From: Cellvibrionaceae bacterium
GTDB taxonomy: Bacteria; Pseudomonadota; Gammaproteobacteria; Pseudomonadales; Cellvibrionaceae
Assembly: GCA_021151695.1 (NCBI GenBank)
Contig: JAGKWU010000009.1
Span: 243,042 to 307,041, forward strand
Length of the DNA: 64,000 nucleotides
Reading direction: 5' to 3'
Below, in pieces: positions 15,111-23,368 of this stretch (its first letter is position 1; each line of letters begins with the position of its first letter). The translations under genes were made by a program, and so were the position numbers. Under the pieces are notes generated by a model that did not search any database, had not been told where the DNA came from, and saw only the letters and a list, made by a program, of their open reading frames with translations.

Positions 15111-17114
15111 TTAGTCTTCGAGCAGTTCTTCTACAGTGCTGACGATGTTATCAACAGTGAAGCCGAAGTACTCCAGCAGCGCTGGGCCGGGAGCGGATTC
15201 ACCGAAGCCGGTCATGCCGACAACTGCACCATCCAAACCAACGTACTTGTACCAGTAATCAGCAGCAGCAGTTTCTACGGCTACACGAGCGGTAACAGCC
15301 AGTGGCAGTACGGACTCTTTGTAGGCGGCGTCCTGGCGATCAAACACGGAGGTTGATGGCAAAGACACAACGCGTACGTTGCGACCTTTGGCTTTCAGCG
15401 CTTCAGCGGCTTTCACGGTTACGCCAACTTCAGAACCGGTGGCGATCAGGATAGCGTCGGGTGTGCCTTCAGAATCAACCAGCACATAACCGCCCTTGGC
15501 GATATTGGCGACTTGCTCTGGCGTACGGGCGAAGGCATCCAGGTTTTGACGGCTGAATACCAGCGCGCTTGGGCCGGTGCGACGCTCAATAGCCGCTTTC
15601 CAGGACACGGCAGTTTCGGCCGCATCGGCGGTGCGCCAGGTGTCCAGGTTTGGCGTCAGGCGCAATGTGCCCAGTACTTCGATAGGCTGGTGAGTTGGGC
15701 CGTCTTCGCCCTGACCGATAGAGTCGTGGGTGTAAACGAAGATGTTTTGCAGTTTCATCAGCGCCGACATACGCACAGCGTTAGCCGCATATTGTTGGAA
15801 CATCAGGAAGGTAGCGCCGTAGTTGATGAAACCACCGTGGGCGGAAATACCATTCATGATGGCGCTCATGCCGAACTCGCGCACACCGTAATAAATGTAG
15901 TTACCGCTGGCATCAGCTGCTTCTACGCCTTTAGAGGTTTTCACCAGGGTCAGGTTGGAACCGGCCAGGTCAGCGGAACCGCCCAGCAGTTCGGGCAGGA
16001 TTGCGCCGAAGGCAGCGATAGAGTTTTGTGAAGCTTTGCGGCTGGCAATCTTCTCGCCTTTGGCTTGGCTTTCAGCGATGAAAGCTTCGGCTTTCGCGGC
16101 GAAGTCAGCGGGCAGTTCGCCCTTAACAACGCGACGGTCGAATTCGGCAGCCAGTTCTGGATGAGCGGCTTGGTAAGCAGCGAATTTCACTTCCCAGGAT
16201 TTTTGCGCGGCAGCGCCTTTCTCTTTCGCATCCCAACCGGCATAAACGTCAGAAGGTACAACGAAGGGCTCGTATTCCCAGCCCAGGGTTTTGCGTACCA
16301 GCGCAACTTCGTCATTGCCCAGCGGAGAGCCGTGGCAGTCGTGAGAGCCTTGCTTGTTGGGCGAGCCGAAACCAATGATGGTTTTGGTCACAATCAGCGT
16401 TGGCTTGCTGGTCTCGGCGCGAGCGGCGTCGATAGCCGCTTTGATGGCTTCTGGATTGTGGCCATCGACAGCGCGGATGACATGCCAGCCGTAGGATTCG
16501 AAACGTTTTGGAGTGTCATCGGTAAACCAGCCTTCTACGTGGCCATCGATAGAGATGCCGTTGTCATCGTAAAACGCGATCAGTTTGCCCAAGCCCAAGG
16601 TACCGGCCAGCGAACAAGCTTCGTGGCTTACGCCTTCCATCATGCAGCCGTCGCCCAGGAAGCAGTAGGTGTAGTGGTCAACAATCTCGTGGCCTTCGCG
16701 GTTGAATTGCGCCGCAAGGATTTTTTCAGCAGCGGCAAAACCTACGGCGTTGGCGATACCCTGGCCCAGTGGACCGGTAGTGGTTTCAACGCCCGGGGTG
16801 TAACCGCGCTCCGGGTGGCCTGGAGTGCGTGAGTGCAATTGGCGGAATTGCTTGAGATCGTCCATGGACAGATCGTAGCCGCTCAGGTGCAGCAAAGAGT
16901 AAATCAGCATGGAACCGTGGCCGTTGGACAGGATAAAACGGTCGCGGTCAGCCCAATTGGGGTTGGTTGGGTTGTGTTTTAAAAAGTCGTTCCACAGAAC
17001 TTCGGCGATATCTGCCATGCCCATAGGGGCGCCAGGGTGACCAGAGTTAGCTTTTTGAACAGCGTCCATCGACAGGACGCGGACGGCATTAGCCAGGTGT
17101 TTGCGGGAAGGCAT
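15111..17114 (-). CDS. tkt: Transketolase
   Basis: A 667-residue enzyme from the ATG of MPSRKHLANAVR, which has GGAG ten bases upstream; the longer frame adds nine residues with no ribosome site. Visible landmarks are SGHPGAPMGMADIAEVLW, the thiamine-diphosphate motif GDGCMMEGVSHEA, the glutamate-containing THDSIGQGEDGPTHQP, and the phosphate-binding SRQ segment. It links the pentose phosphate pathway to glycolysis. It has its own terminator and a 500-base upstream region shared divergently with the SAM-cycle locus. Confidence 0.97.
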   Translation of the reverse strand: MPSRKHLANAVRVLSMDAVQKANSGHPGAPMGMADIAEVLWNDFLKHNPTNPNWADRDRFILSNGHGSMLIYSLLHLSGYDLSMDDLKQFRQLHSRTPGHPERGYTPGVETTTGPLGQGIANAVGFAAAEKILAAQFNREGHEIVDHYTYCFLGDGCMMEGVSHEACSLAGTLGLGKLIAFYDDNGISIDGHVEGWFTDDTPKRFESYGWHVIRAVDGHNPEAIKAAIDAARAETSKPTLIVTKTIIGFGSPNKQGSHDCHGSPLGNDEVALVRKTLGWEYEPFVVPSDVYAGWDAKEKGAAAQKSWEVKFAAYQAAHPELAAEFDRRVVKGELPADFAAKAEAFIAESQAKGEKIASRKASQNSIAAFGAILPELLGGSADLAGSNLTLVKTSKGVEAADASGNYIYYGVREFGMSAIMNGISAHGGFINYGATFLMFQQYAANAVRMSALMKLQNIFVYTHDSIGQGEDGPTHQPIEVLGTLRLTPNLDTWRTADAAETAVSWKAAIERRTGPSALVFSRQNLDAFARTPEQVANIAKGGYVLVDSEGTPDAILIATGSEVGVTVKAAEALKAKGRNVRVVSLPSTSVFDRQDAAYKESVLPLAVTARVAVETAAADYWYKYVGLDGAVVGMTGFGESAPGPALLEYFGFTVDNIVSTVEELLED

Positions 17115-17616
17115 CGTTGAGAAGCTCCTAAAAAATAGCAAAGTTGATAGCAGTTAGCGGTTAAGGCGACCTCTGGCGGATCTTTTCGTCACGGTTCGGC
17201 GGATATCGTTGGATAGTTCGGGCGAACGCTTGTTTCGCCGCTTTATAGGCAGGAGCACCTGCAGCTATAACCGAAAAACGGGAAACAAACCTTGCTGCGA
17301 GCTATTTGTCTGGCAAACAAGGGCCGACATTCTCGCTCAGCCGGGGCTGAGGGTAAAGTCAAGACTGACGAAAAATGAGGTTAATGGCCGGTGCGCATAA
17401 TATGGTTATCAGGACTATAAGGTCAATTGGCTATCCCAATTATCAATCCTTGGGTCCATATACCTAATGACAGCGCTGCCGCAATTTCCCTGTTCCTGCG
17501 AGCTTCTCTTCTTATACCAGGTTTTTCTTACAGGCTAACGAACACCGCCTGCCGATGTGGCTGGGGGCGATAGCACTTTTGGTATAACAAAAAGCGTCGC
17601 TTTAACACGGAAACAA
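17115..17616. other. Long divergent intergenic region between tkt and the SAM-cycle regulator
   Basis: No convincing gene is seen in about 500 bases; a 63-codon frame on the plus strand lacks coding character. TTATACCA (17512-17519) and TGGTATAA (17580-17587) form a widely spaced perfect inverted repeat of unknown meaning. The tkt promoter should be here but no clear -35/-10 pair was identified. Confidence 0.5.
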
Positions 17617-17640
17617 CTATATCAAAATATTTTGATATAG
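17617..17640. promoter_or_regulatory. Perfect 24-bp palindrome, probable SahR operator
   Basis: CTATATCAAAAT followed immediately by its exact reverse complement ATTTTGATATAG, centred between 17628 and 17629. It lies 28 bases before the start of the ArsR-methyltransferase regulator and overlaps the -35 box of that gene's best promoter. SahR regulators are known to bind symmetric sites near SAM-cycle genes, so autorepression is likely. No second copy was found before metK, ahcY or metF. Confidence 0.8.
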
Positions 17641-17660
17641 ATCTAGTCTGCTGCTACACT
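17632..17660 (+). promoter_or_regulatory. Sigma-70-type promoter of the SahR-like gene
   Basis: TTGATA (17632-17637), a 17-base spacer and TACACT (17655-17660) resemble a housekeeping promoter. The start site would lie at or very near the ATG, which implies a very short or leaderless 5' end. This makes the call tentative. The -35 box is embedded in the palindrome. Confidence 0.5.
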
Positions 17661-17667
17661 CCCTCCC

Positions 17668-18753
17668 ATGACTTGTGACCTTGAACAAAATTTACCCTTG
17701 CTGAGCGACGAAGTGCTGGCCGAAAGCGCCGTTGTTGAAGAGCTCCCGCCTCTGCTAACAGACATAGTGGAGCCGGTGAGTGAGCCTGCAGCCGAGACAG
17801 TTTCCCTGCCCAGCCTGCTCAAGGCGGCGGGTGACAGCTTTCGTCTGGACGTATTGCGGGTGCTGGCCCAGGACTCTTTCGGTGTGCTGGAGTTGTGCCG
17901 CATCTTCGCCGCCAAGCAGTCGGGTATGAGCCACCACCTCAAGGTGCTTACTCTGGCTGGTTTAGTGACGACACGTCGCGAAGGCAACAGTATTTTTTAT
18001 CGTCGCGCCTACTTTGCGCCCGACAGTCCGCTTGCCGGTTTGCAGTTGGCTCTCTTCGCCAGCATCGACCAGCAGCCGCTTGCGGTCGAGATCCAGAGCC
18101 AGTTACGCGAACTGGAGCTTGAGCGCAGCCAGGCGTCGCAACAGTTTTTTGCGGAGAACGCGCACAAATTCCGCGAGCAGCAGGATTTGATTGCCAGTTA
18201 CCCGGTTTACGCTGAGCACGTCACCCAGCTGCTCAGTAACACGCCGCTGCGCGACTGGCGCCTGGCGTTGGAGGTGGGCCCGGGTGAAGGTGAATTCCTG
18301 GCGGTGCTCGCCAGCAAGTTTGCCCAGGTAATAGCGCTGGATAACTCTGCCGAGATGCTGAACAAGTCCCGTGAGTTTGCGCAAAGGCAGGGCTTGCGCA
18401 GCATGGAGTTTATCCATGGCGATACCCACGGTCTGGCTGCCAAGAAGGTGTTGGCTGACTGCATAGTGGTCAATATGGTGCTGCACCATACGCCCTCACC
18501 GGCGGATATTTTTCAGGATTTGAGCACGGCGCTCGCCCCCGGCGGCGCCCTGCTGGTATGCGATCTCTGTCGCCATGAGCAAGCCTGGGCCAAAGAGGCC
18601 TGCGGCGATCTCTGGCAGGGGTTTGAGCCGCAAGAGTTCTCGCGCTGGGCCCAGGCGGCCGGGTTGGACGAGGGCCAAAGTGTTTATTTTGCCTTGCGCA
18701 ATGGGTTCCAGATCCAGCTGCGCCAGTTTTTCAAGCCTGCACATCGCCAATAG
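17668..18753 (+). CDS. sahR: ArsR-family regulator fused to SAM-dependent methyltransferase domain (SahR-like)
   Basis: A 361-residue protein. After an acidic N-terminal tail of about 45 residues comes an ArsR winged helix (about 47-110), LLKAAGDSFRLDVLRVL ... QSGMSHHLKVLTLAGLVTTRREGNSIFYRR. The C-terminal half (about 185-340) is a class I methyltransferase fold with LALEVGPGEGEFLAVLA, VIALDNSAEML and VVNMVLHHTPSPADI. The metal-binding cysteines of arsenic sensors are absent. This architecture upstream of metK-ahcY-metF matches SahR, a regulator reported in Proteobacteria to sense S-adenosylhomocysteine. The role here is inferred from architecture and context. Confidence 0.82.
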   Translation: MTCDLEQNLPLLSDEVLAESAVVEELPPLLTDIVEPVSEPAAETVSLPSLLKAAGDSFRLDVLRVLAQDSFGVLELCRIFAAKQSGMSHHLKVLTLAGLVTTRREGNSIFYRRAYFAPDSPLAGLQLALFASIDQQPLAVEIQSQLRELELERSQASQQFFAENAHKFREQQDLIASYPVYAEHVTQLLSNTPLRDWRLALEVGPGEGEFLAVLASKFAQVIALDNSAEMLNKSREFAQRQGLRSMEFIHGDTHGLAAKKVLADCIVVNMVLHHTPSPADIFQDLSTALAPGGALLVCDLCRHEQAWAKEACGDLWQGFEPQEFSRWAQAAGLDEGQSVYFALRNGFQIQLRQFFKPAHRQ

Positions 18754-18937
18754 CAGACGACAGGATACGTAGAGGATTCGTCCCCGCCGCTCGCGGCGCA
18801 GGGGCAATGCGCTGGCAAGGATGCCGGCGTGCGAGCAAACCAGAGAATTGCCGCTCAACAAGGAAGACGCCAGCAGGCGACCCGATTTTTTATTTTGTAA
18901 CTTTTACATTTATCGATTTAGTTAAAGGAAAGAAAAA
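18754..18937 (+). promoter_or_regulatory. Structured leader between sahR and metK (candidate attenuator)
   Basis: The 184-base interval holds several nested stems. The first is CCCC-GCCG-CTCG-CGGC...GGGG (18782-18804). The second is GCGCTGGCA-AGGA-TGCCGGCGT (about 18810-18831), with one G-U pair. A short CGCC-AGCA-GGCG hairpin (18868-18879) is followed by ATTTTTTATTTT, resembling a weak intrinsic terminator just before metK. The 5' arm of that hairpin can pair instead with either arm of the second stem, giving mutually exclusive folds. It does not match the SAM-I, SAM-II or SAH riboswitch consensus I know. Function is inferred. Confidence 0.45.
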
Positions 18938-20092
18938 ATGTCCGAATATTCCGTCTTTACCTCAGAGTCCGTTTCTGAAGGCCATCCCGACAAAATGGCC
19001 GACCAGATTTCCGATGCCGTCCTGGACGCCATCCTGACAGATGACCCCAACGCCCGCGTAGCGGTGGAAACCCTGGTGAAAACCGGTATGGCTGTCGTAG
19101 CTGGCGAAGTGCGCACTTCCACCTATATTGACCTCGAAGACCTGATCCGCCAGGTAATCCTCGACATAGGCTACAACTCCAGTGACGTAGGCTTCGACGG
19201 CGCAAGCTGTGCCGTACTCAACGCCATCGGCAAGCAATCCTCCGACATCGCCATGGGCGTGGACGAAGGTGAAGAGAAAGATCTGGGTGCCGGCGACCAG
19301 GGTTTGATGTTTGGCTATGCCACCAACGAAACCTCCGTATTGATGCCCGCACCGATTTTCTACGCCCACCGTCTGGTAGAGCGTCAGGCTTATCTGCGCA
19401 AAAACAACGTATTGCCCTGGTTGCGTCCCGACGCCAAGAGCCAGGTAACTCTGCGTTACGAAAACGGCAAGCCAATCGCGATTGATGCGGTAGTTCTGTC
19501 TACCCAGCATTCTCCTAACGTAAGCCAGGCGGATATCCGTGAAGCTATTTTGGAAGAAGTGATCAAAAACGTACTGCCCGCCGAGTGGCTGCACAAAGAC
19601 ACCAAGTACCACATCAACCCGACCGGCCAGTTCATCATCGGCGGCCCGGTTGGCGACTGTGGCCTGACCGGTCGCAAGATCATCGTAGACTCCTACGGTG
19701 GTATGGCTCGCCACGGCGGCGGTGCTTTCTCTGGTAAAGACCCGTCAAAAGTGGATCGCTCAGCCGCTTACGCTGGCCGCTATGTAGCGAAAAATATCGT
19801 TGCTGCCGGCTTGGCCGACCGCTGCGAAATCCAGGTGAGCTACGCGATTGGTGTTGCTGAACCTACTTCTATTTCTATCAACACTTTCGGCACCGGCAAA
19901 CTGCCAGATGGTGAGATTGTGAATCTGGTGCGCGAATACTTTGATCTGCGTCCACGCGGCCTGATCCAGATGCTGGACCTGAAGCGCCCGATCTATCGCC
20001 AAACCGCTGCCTATGGTCACTTTGGTCGTGAGCTTCCTGACTTTACGTGGGAAAAAACCGACAAAGCGGATGCGTTGAAGAAAGCGCTTTAA
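18938..20092 (+). CDS. metK: S-adenosylmethionine synthetase
   Basis: A 384-residue enzyme, the standard length. It makes S-adenosylmethionine from methionine and ATP. Motifs present are TSESVSEGHPDKMADQISDAVLD, GAGDQGLMFGYATNET, and the phosphate loop GGGAFSGKDPSKVDRSAAY. AAAGGAAAGAAAAA precedes the ATG. It lies behind the SahR-like gene and a structured leader, and ahcY follows 134 bases later. Confidence 0.98.
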   Translation: MSEYSVFTSESVSEGHPDKMADQISDAVLDAILTDDPNARVAVETLVKTGMAVVAGEVRTSTYIDLEDLIRQVILDIGYNSSDVGFDGASCAVLNAIGKQSSDIAMGVDEGEEKDLGAGDQGLMFGYATNETSVLMPAPIFYAHRLVERQAYLRKNNVLPWLRPDAKSQVTLRYENGKPIAIDAVVLSTQHSPNVSQADIREAILEEVIKNVLPAEWLHKDTKYHINPTGQFIIGGPVGDCGLTGRKIIVDSYGGMARHGGGAFSGKDPSKVDRSAAYAGRYVAKNIVAAGLADRCEIQVSYAIGVAEPTSISINTFGTGKLPDGEIVNLVREYFDLRPRGLIQMLDLKRPIYRQTAAYGHFGRELPDFTWEKTDKADALKKAL

Positions 20093-20127
20093 TTATCGAA
20101 TGCGATAAACCCGTTTAAAACTCCGTC

Positions 20128-20186
20128 GTCATTCCCGTAGGGAATCCAGTGTGGTTAAAGGCGCTGGATCCTCTACGGGGATGACG
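20128..20186. repeat. GTCATTCCCG-type imperfect palindrome between metK and ahcY
   Basis: CGTCATTCCCGTAGGGAATC-CAG (20128-20149) is the approximate inverse of CTGGATCCTCTACGGGGATG-ACG (20164-20186). Such elements are common dispersed intergenic repeats in proteobacteria. In the transcript it would fold into a long hairpin inside the metK-ahcY intercistronic region and could change the relative output of the two genes. Confidence 0.65.
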
Positions 20187-20226
20187 CTGAATAAAGATCA
20201 ACGATTGCGTTGAACAGGAAAAAATT

Positions 20227-21597
20227 ATGAGCTTCACCGACTACAAAGTTGCCGACATGAGCCAGGCCGTTTGGGGCCGCAAAGAAATTGAAATCGCCGA
20301 AGGCGAAATGCCCGCGCTGATGGCGCTGCGTCGCAAATACAAAGACAGCAAGCCACTGGCTGATGCGCGCATCATCGGTTGCATCCACATGACCATCCAG
20401 ACTGCCGTGCTGATCGAAACCCTGGTTGAGCTGGGTGCAGAGGTGCGCTGGTCATCGTGCAATATTTTCTCTACCCAAGATCACGCTGCCGCGGCGATTG
20501 CGGCTGCCGGCATTCCCGTGTTCGCTTGGAAAGGTGAAACCGAAGAAGAATTCTGGTGGTGCATCGAGCAAACCATTCTGAAAGATGGCAAGCCATGGGC
20601 CGCCAACATGATTCTCGATGACGGCGGTGACGTAACCCAGATCATCCACGAAAAATATCCGCAAATGCTCGACCGCATCCACGGCATCTCGGAAGAGACC
20701 ACCACCGGTGTACACCGTCTGCAAGACATGTTGAAAAAAGGCAGCTTGAAAGTGCCGGCGATCAACGTGAACGATGCGGTAACCAAAAGCAAAAACGACA
20801 ACAAATACGGTTGCCGTCACAGCTTGAACGATGCCATCAAACGCGGTACCGACCACTTGCTCGCTGGTAAAAAAGCGCTGGTGATTGGCTACGGTGATGT
20901 GGGTAAAGGTTCTGCTGCCTCTCTGCGTCAGGAAGGCATGATTGTAAAAGTCACCGAGATTGATCCCATCTGCGCTATGCAAGCATGCATGGACGGTTTC
21001 GAAGTTGTATCGCCTTACAACAACGGTATCAACACTGGCAAATTCGAAGACATCAATCACGCTGTATTGGGTACTACCGATCTGGTTGTCACCACCACCG
21101 GTAACGTCAATGTGTGCGACTCAGCTATGTTGCGTGCGTTGAAGCGTAGCGCCGTAGTGAGCAACATCGGCCACTTCGACAGCGAAATCGATACAGCTTA
21201 CATGCGCGCCAACTGGGAATGGGAAGAAGTGAAACCGCAAGTGCACAAGGTGTACCGCGATAAAGCTACTAACGACCATTTGATTATTTTGTCCGAAGGC
21301 CGCCTGGTAAACCTCGGTAACGCTACCGGTCACCCATCGCGCATTATGGATGGCTCTTTCGCCAACCAGGTACTGGCACAAATGTATTTGTACGAGCGCA
21401 AGTTTGCCAACCTGCCTGCTGCACAAAAAACTGAAAACCTGTACGTCCGTGTACTGCCGAAAAAACTCGACGAAGAAGTGGCGCGCGACATGGTGGAAGG
21501 TTTCGGCGGTGTCATTACCAAAATGACAGCGCAGCAAGCTGAATACGTAGGCTATCCTGTTGAAGGTCCTTTCAAACCGGATTCTTACAAATACTAA
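20227..21597 (+). CDS. ahcY: Adenosylhomocysteinase
   Basis: A 456-residue NAD-dependent enzyme that splits S-adenosylhomocysteine into adenosine and homocysteine, relieving product inhibition of methyltransferases. Visible motifs are GCIHMTIQTAVLIETL, SSCNIFSTQDHAAAAIA, the NAD-binding GYGDVGKGSAASLR, and the C-terminal PFKPDSYKY that completes the cofactor site of the neighbouring subunit. AGGA lies about 9 bases before the ATG. The gene belongs to the SahR-metK-ahcY-metF locus. Confidence 0.98.
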   Translation: MSFTDYKVADMSQAVWGRKEIEIAEGEMPALMALRRKYKDSKPLADARIIGCIHMTIQTAVLIETLVELGAEVRWSSCNIFSTQDHAAAAIAAAGIPVFAWKGETEEEFWWCIEQTILKDGKPWAANMILDDGGDVTQIIHEKYPQMLDRIHGISEETTTGVHRLQDMLKKGSLKVPAINVNDAVTKSKNDNKYGCRHSLNDAIKRGTDHLLAGKKALVIGYGDVGKGSAASLRQEGMIVKVTEIDPICAMQACMDGFEVVSPYNNGINTGKFEDINHAVLGTTDLVVTTTGNVNVCDSAMLRALKRSAVVSNIGHFDSEIDTAYMRANWEWEEVKPQVHKVYRDKATNDHLIILSEGRLVNLGNATGHPSRIMDGSFANQVLAQMYLYERKFANLPAAQKTENLYVRVLPKKLDEEVARDMVEGFGGVITKMTAQQAEYVGYPVEGPFKPDSYKY

Positions 21598-21628
21598 TTG
21601 GCTTCCCTAAAACCACAGGATTAACGCT

Positions 21629-22345
21629 ATGGAATCACCAGGTGATGACTCGCAATACGAGAAAATAAGGGATTTTTACGACAATACTTATTACAAATCA
21701 CCTGGTGAAAAATCGGTGGCTACTGCCCATCATCTACGTTTGGTAAAGCGTCTGGGCGTTAAGGCCGGCGATGAAGTCCTGGATGTTGCCTGTGGGGCTG
21801 GCGGCTGGTTATCGGCGTGCAAACAAGCTGGTGCCAATGTCAGTGGTGTAGATATTTCGGCACAGGCGATTAACGTGTGTAAATCGTCTTTGCCGGGTAA
21901 TTTTTTTGTAACACCTGCAGAGCAATTACCTTTTGCGGATGCAACCTTTGATGTGGTCACTTGCTTAGGCTCACTGGAGCATTTTATAGATCCGGATGCG
22001 GCCCTGAAAGAAATGTGCAGAGTGGCCAAGGCATCGGCGCAATTTACTATTTTGGTGCCCAATGCAGATTTTTTAACGCGCAAACTGGGTTTGTTTATGG
22101 GCACTTACCAAGTAGATGCCAAAGAGGATGTTAAACGTCTGGATGAATGGAATGCGTTGTTTGAGCGCTCTGGCTTGCAGGTCACCAAGCGCTGGAAAGA
22201 TCTGCATGTGCTCTCATGGCATTGGATAAGCATTGGCAAGTGGTATCAGATTCCTTTGCGTTTGGCACAAGCGCTTGCGCTCAGTATATGGCCTTTGCAT
22301 TGGCAATATCAGGTCTATCATCTGTGCGTTAAAAAAACGAAATAA
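21629..22345 (+). CDS. Class I SAM-dependent methyltransferase in the SAM-cycle locus
   Basis: A 238-residue protein. The Rossmann-like methyltransferase motifs are clear: DEVLDVACGAGGWLSACKQAG (motif I), SGVDISAQAINVCKSSL, FADATFDVVTCLGSLEHFIDPDAAL and FTILVPNADFLTRKLG. A C-terminal LHVLSWHWISIGKWYQIPLRLAQALALSIWPL region is hydrophobic and may bind a membrane or lipid substrate. ACAGGATTAACGCT precedes the ATG, 31 bases after ahcY, and metF follows after 20 bases. The substrate is unknown. Confidence 0.8.
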   Translation: MESPGDDSQYEKIRDFYDNTYYKSPGEKSVATAHHLRLVKRLGVKAGDEVLDVACGAGGWLSACKQAGANVSGVDISAQAINVCKSSLPGNFFVTPAEQLPFADATFDVVTCLGSLEHFIDPDAALKEMCRVAKASAQFTILVPNADFLTRKLGLFMGTYQVDAKEDVKRLDEWNALFERSGLQVTKRWKDLHVLSWHWISIGKWYQIPLRLAQALALSIWPLHWQYQVYHLCVKKTK

Positions 22346-22365
22346 CTTACTGTCAGGATAAGTAA

Positions 22366-23214
22366 ATGACTGATTCACAACCGCGTTTAAGTTTTGAATT
22401 TTTTCCGCCCAAGACTGCGGAAGGAAAAGAAAAACTCATTAAAGTACGCGACCAACTCAACGAATTTGCGCCGGACTTTTTTTCGGTCACCTATGGCGCT
22501 GGCGGTTCTACCCGCGATAACACCAAAGGCCTGGTAACCCAATTCAAACAAAGTGGTATTGACACTGCGCCGCATTTGTCGTTTGGCAATGATGATGAAG
22601 CCACTATTCTCGAATTGCTTAATGAATACAAAACGGTCGGAGTTGATCGCATAGTGGCGCTGCGCGGCGATGTGCCTTCCGGTATGGGCGGACAGCAACA
22701 GCTGGTTTACGCCAATGAATTGGTGGCGTTTATCCGCAAACATTTTGGTGAGCATTTTCATCTCGAAGTTGCTGCTTATCCGGAAATTCATCCGCAAGCC
22801 AAAAGCTACGCAGACGATGTGCGTTATTTGAAAGGTAAATTTGATGCGGGTGCCAACAGCGCCATCACACAATACTTTTTCAATCCGGATTCCTATTTTT
22901 ATTTTATCGAGCAAACCAGCAAGGCGGGCATCACCCAGCCGATTTACCCCGGCATTATGCCTATCATCAACTATCGTAACCTGACTCGCTTTTCAGATTC
23001 TTGCGGTGCAGAAATTCCACGCTGGTTGCGCAAGGCACTGGAAAATTACGGTGATGATGAAAACAGCCTGCGTGCTTTCGGCGTAGATCTGGTAACCGAG
23101 CTTTGCGATGTGTTGCTTGAAAACGAAGCGCCTGGTTTGCATTTCTACACCATGAATCAAACTGAACCTACGGCGCAGATTGTTAAAAATCTGGGCTTGG
23201 TGCCTGTGGAATAA
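22366..23214 (+). CDS. metF: 5,10-Methylenetetrahydrofolate reductase
   Basis: A 282-residue flavoprotein of usual MetF length. It reduces methylene-THF to methyl-THF, the methyl donor for remaking methionine from homocysteine. Motifs are LSFEFFPPKTAEGKEKL, SVTYGAGGSTRDNT, VALRGDVPSGMG and the FNPDSYFYFIEQ segment. CAGGATAAGTAA precedes the ATG. It closes the SAM-cycle gene set. Confidence 0.97.
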   Translation: MTDSQPRLSFEFFPPKTAEGKEKLIKVRDQLNEFAPDFFSVTYGAGGSTRDNTKGLVTQFKQSGIDTAPHLSFGNDDEATILELLNEYKTVGVDRIVALRGDVPSGMGGQQQLVYANELVAFIRKHFGEHFHLEVAAYPEIHPQAKSYADDVRYLKGKFDAGANSAITQYFFNPDSYFYFIEQTSKAGITQPIYPGIMPIINYRNLTRFSDSCGAEIPRWLRKALENYGDDENSLRAFGVDLVTELCDVLLENEAPGLHFYTMNQTEPTAQIVKNLGLVPVE

Positions 23215-23253
23215 GAATTCAGCGGGGACCTCACTTCCTGCCAATCCTTTCTC

Positions 23254-23272
23254 TGTAAAGAAGCGCTTTACA
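23254..23272. promoter_or_regulatory. Candidate LacI-type operator before the GH2-like lipoprotein gene
   Basis: TGTAAAG-AAGCG-CTTTACA is a 7-base inverted repeat overlapping the palindrome AAGCGCTT, the core of many LacI/GalR-family operators. It lies about 100 bases upstream of the lipoprotein start. The same 10-mer GAAGCGCTTT occurs at 37139-37148 between the GH43 and halogenase genes. No LacI-type regulator is present in the window. Confidence 0.4.
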
Positions 23273-23368
23273 AATGTAAAGTGCTCGCTCCCCTGCTAGA
23301 AATCGTTGTTATAAAACAGTTGTTTCGATTATTGTTGCCTCAATAAAAAACTACAGAGGCAAACAAAA

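Noticed and set aside
18754..18937. Known SAM or SAH riboswitch in the metK leader
   Set aside because: The GAGGAGCGCUGC and related consensus elements of SAH riboswitches, and SAM-I/SAM-II cores, are not present.
18962..19714. 250-codon open frame antisense to metK
   Set aside because: metK is highly conserved on the other strand; the antisense frame is a codon-bias shadow.
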